This document shows, piece by piece, positions 4,274-5,047 of a DNA stretch of 5,047 nucleotides (within the stretch, counting starts at the first letter, position 1; the number at the start of each line of letters is the position of its first letter). The stretch spans positions 1 to 5,047 of the forward strand of contig JAGVOV010000062.1 in NCBI GenBank assembly GCA_020052545.1. The letters are read 5' to 3'. This stretch comes from an archaeon. Its GTDB lineage: Archaea; Nanobdellota; Nanobdellia; Woesearchaeales; JAGVOV01. A program made the position numbers and the translations under genes. Under the pieces are notes generated by a model. It was not told the origin of the DNA, searched no databases, and saw nothing but the letters and a program-made list of their open reading frames with translations.

Positions 4274-5047
4274 CTAGCCTATCCTGTCCAGGACTTGGTG
4301 TGCGCTAAGGGTGTTTATTGCGGCCTTTAAGCTTGTTATATTGGCTTTATAGCCTATCTCAAGCCTGAGCTGGGCTGCCTCCCTGTTGCTCACCCTTGCC
4401 ATCTTATCTGCCATAAGCAGGCCAAAAGGGTAGCCAAGGAACACCGGATCCTTGCTGTTCTCTGTAAATATGCCTAGAATCTTGAACATATCCGCTTTAT
4501 GAGCCTGTTCTGGCAGGAATTGAACAGTGAAAAGAAAGTCAGAAGACTTATGGAGCCTTGTGAAGAACGTGTCAAAGCCGTCTTTTAAGTCAGCTTTGTA
4601 GGACCATGCTCCTTTTGGCGCGGCGCTTGAGATGAGCTGCATGGCTGCGTTCCCTTTCCTTGTGGTCAGCCTTGATGTCTTTGAAAGCGCGCAGAGCATG
4701 ATGTTGTTCTTCAAGCATGCATCCTTCAGAGTTTCCATATGCTGCCTTTCAAGCGGGAAATTTATCTCTAAGCTTCCATCCAGGATGATCATCGAGCCAG
4801 GTTCAAGCTTTCCTACAATCTCTGCTGCAAGCTTCAATTCCATGAATCTCCTGGCTATTTCCCCAGTCTCTGAAATCTCAAGGTTGTTCTTCCCATGCTT
4901 CAGAAGCGGGTCTGATTGATTGATGGAGAAATTATCAGCCGCATTGAAGAGATCGAATGAAAATTTTCCTTCAGCGATCTTCACCATGCAGAATGATTCT
5001 TTCCTCTGCATATCTATCCTTTTGTTGTGGCTGTAGAAGATGGCTGC
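4274..5047 (-). CDS. nurA: NurA-family 5'-3' nuclease (partial, N terminus outside window)
   Basis: NurA is a manganese-dependent nuclease that works with the HerA helicase in archaeal DNA double-strand-break end resection. The visible 257 residues are the central and C-terminal part. The frame stays open to the right edge at 5047, and the ATG at 5011 is probably internal, since the N-terminal acidic motif of the family is missing from this fragment. Visible family motifs, numbered from the edge: MIILDGSLE (86-94), with the acidic residue expected in the RNase H-like core; ALSKTSRLTTRKG (120-132); AWSYKADL with FFTRLHKSSDFLFTVQF (148-176); and GYPFGLLMADKMARVSN (205-221), the conserved C-terminal signature. 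NurA proteins are commonly around 300-450 residues, so a substantial N-terminal portion should lie upstream. herA, often adjacent, is not seen and may be past the right edge. The assignment rests on several matching motifs in order. Confidence 0.85.
   Translation of the reverse strand, partial: AAIFYSHNKRIDMQRKESFCMVKIAEGKFSFDLFNAADNFSINQSDPLLKHGKNNLEISETGEIARRFMELKLAAEIVGKLEPGSMIILDGSLEINFPLERQHMETLKDACLKNNIMLCALSKTSRLTTRKGNAAMQLISSAAPKGAWSYKADLKDGFDTFFTRLHKSSDFLFTVQFLPEQAHKADMFKILGIFTENSKDPVFLGYPFGLLMADKMARVSNREAAQLRLEIGYKANITSLKAAINTLSAHQVLDRIG

Noticed and set aside
5009..5011. The ATG at 5009-5011 as the true nurA start
   Set aside because: The frame continues open to the window edge, and the N-terminal acidic motif of NurA would be missing, so the gene most likely begins beyond the edge.
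1..5047. Mobile elements, CRISPR arrays, toxin-antitoxin or phage genes
   Set aside because: I found no transposase or integrase motif, no regularly spaced direct repeats, no terminal inverted repeats flanking a gene, and no change of base composition that marks an insertion.

Overview
The window reads as a stretch of a compact archaeal chromosome. Support comes from an archaeal-type SepF division protein, a NurA-family nuclease, a single-domain ZPR1-type zinc-finger protein, and AT-rich TATA-like boxes about 26-28 bases upstream of most start codons (the signature of leaderless archaeal genes). The very tight spacing, and the small metabolic footprint represented here by a lone malic enzyme, would suit a reduced-genome lineage such as a DPANN archaeon. 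That placement is inference, as no ribosomal RNA or marker gene is present.

Left part (1-1812): a possible C-terminal tail of a + strand gene runs off the left edge and meets, stop codon against stop codon, an orphan gene on the - strand (64-546). A 73-base divergent spacer with two TATA-like boxes separates that gene from a complete malic enzyme gene on the + strand (620-1780). After 32 bases follows a four-helix membrane protein of unknown function (1813-2598) with its own promoter.

Middle (2595-3780): the membrane protein gene converges with a - strand gene for a small zinc-ribbon protein with a long lysine-rich tail; their stops overlap by four bases. Upstream of that gene lies the ZPR1-type gene (2995-3543). 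A gene-free spacer of 237 bases (3544-3780) separates ZPR1 from sepF. It holds the ZPR1 promoter, a short hairpin next to a T-run, and a 77-base imperfect inverted repeat with a promoter-like box correctly placed to start transcription at its edge: a speculative small RNA candidate.

Right part (3781-5047): sepF (the FtsZ membrane anchor of archaeal division) is the only gene here with a strong Shine-Dalgarno sequence and an apparent leader. Upstream of it is nurA, whose 5' end lies outside the window.

The - strand genes from nurA to the zinc-ribbon protein are codirectional but each complete one appears to have its own promoter, so they look like single transcription units rather than one operon. 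Themes are information processing and division (NurA, SepF, ZPR1) next to a carbon-metabolism enzyme. I see no mobile element, CRISPR array, tRNA or rRNA.
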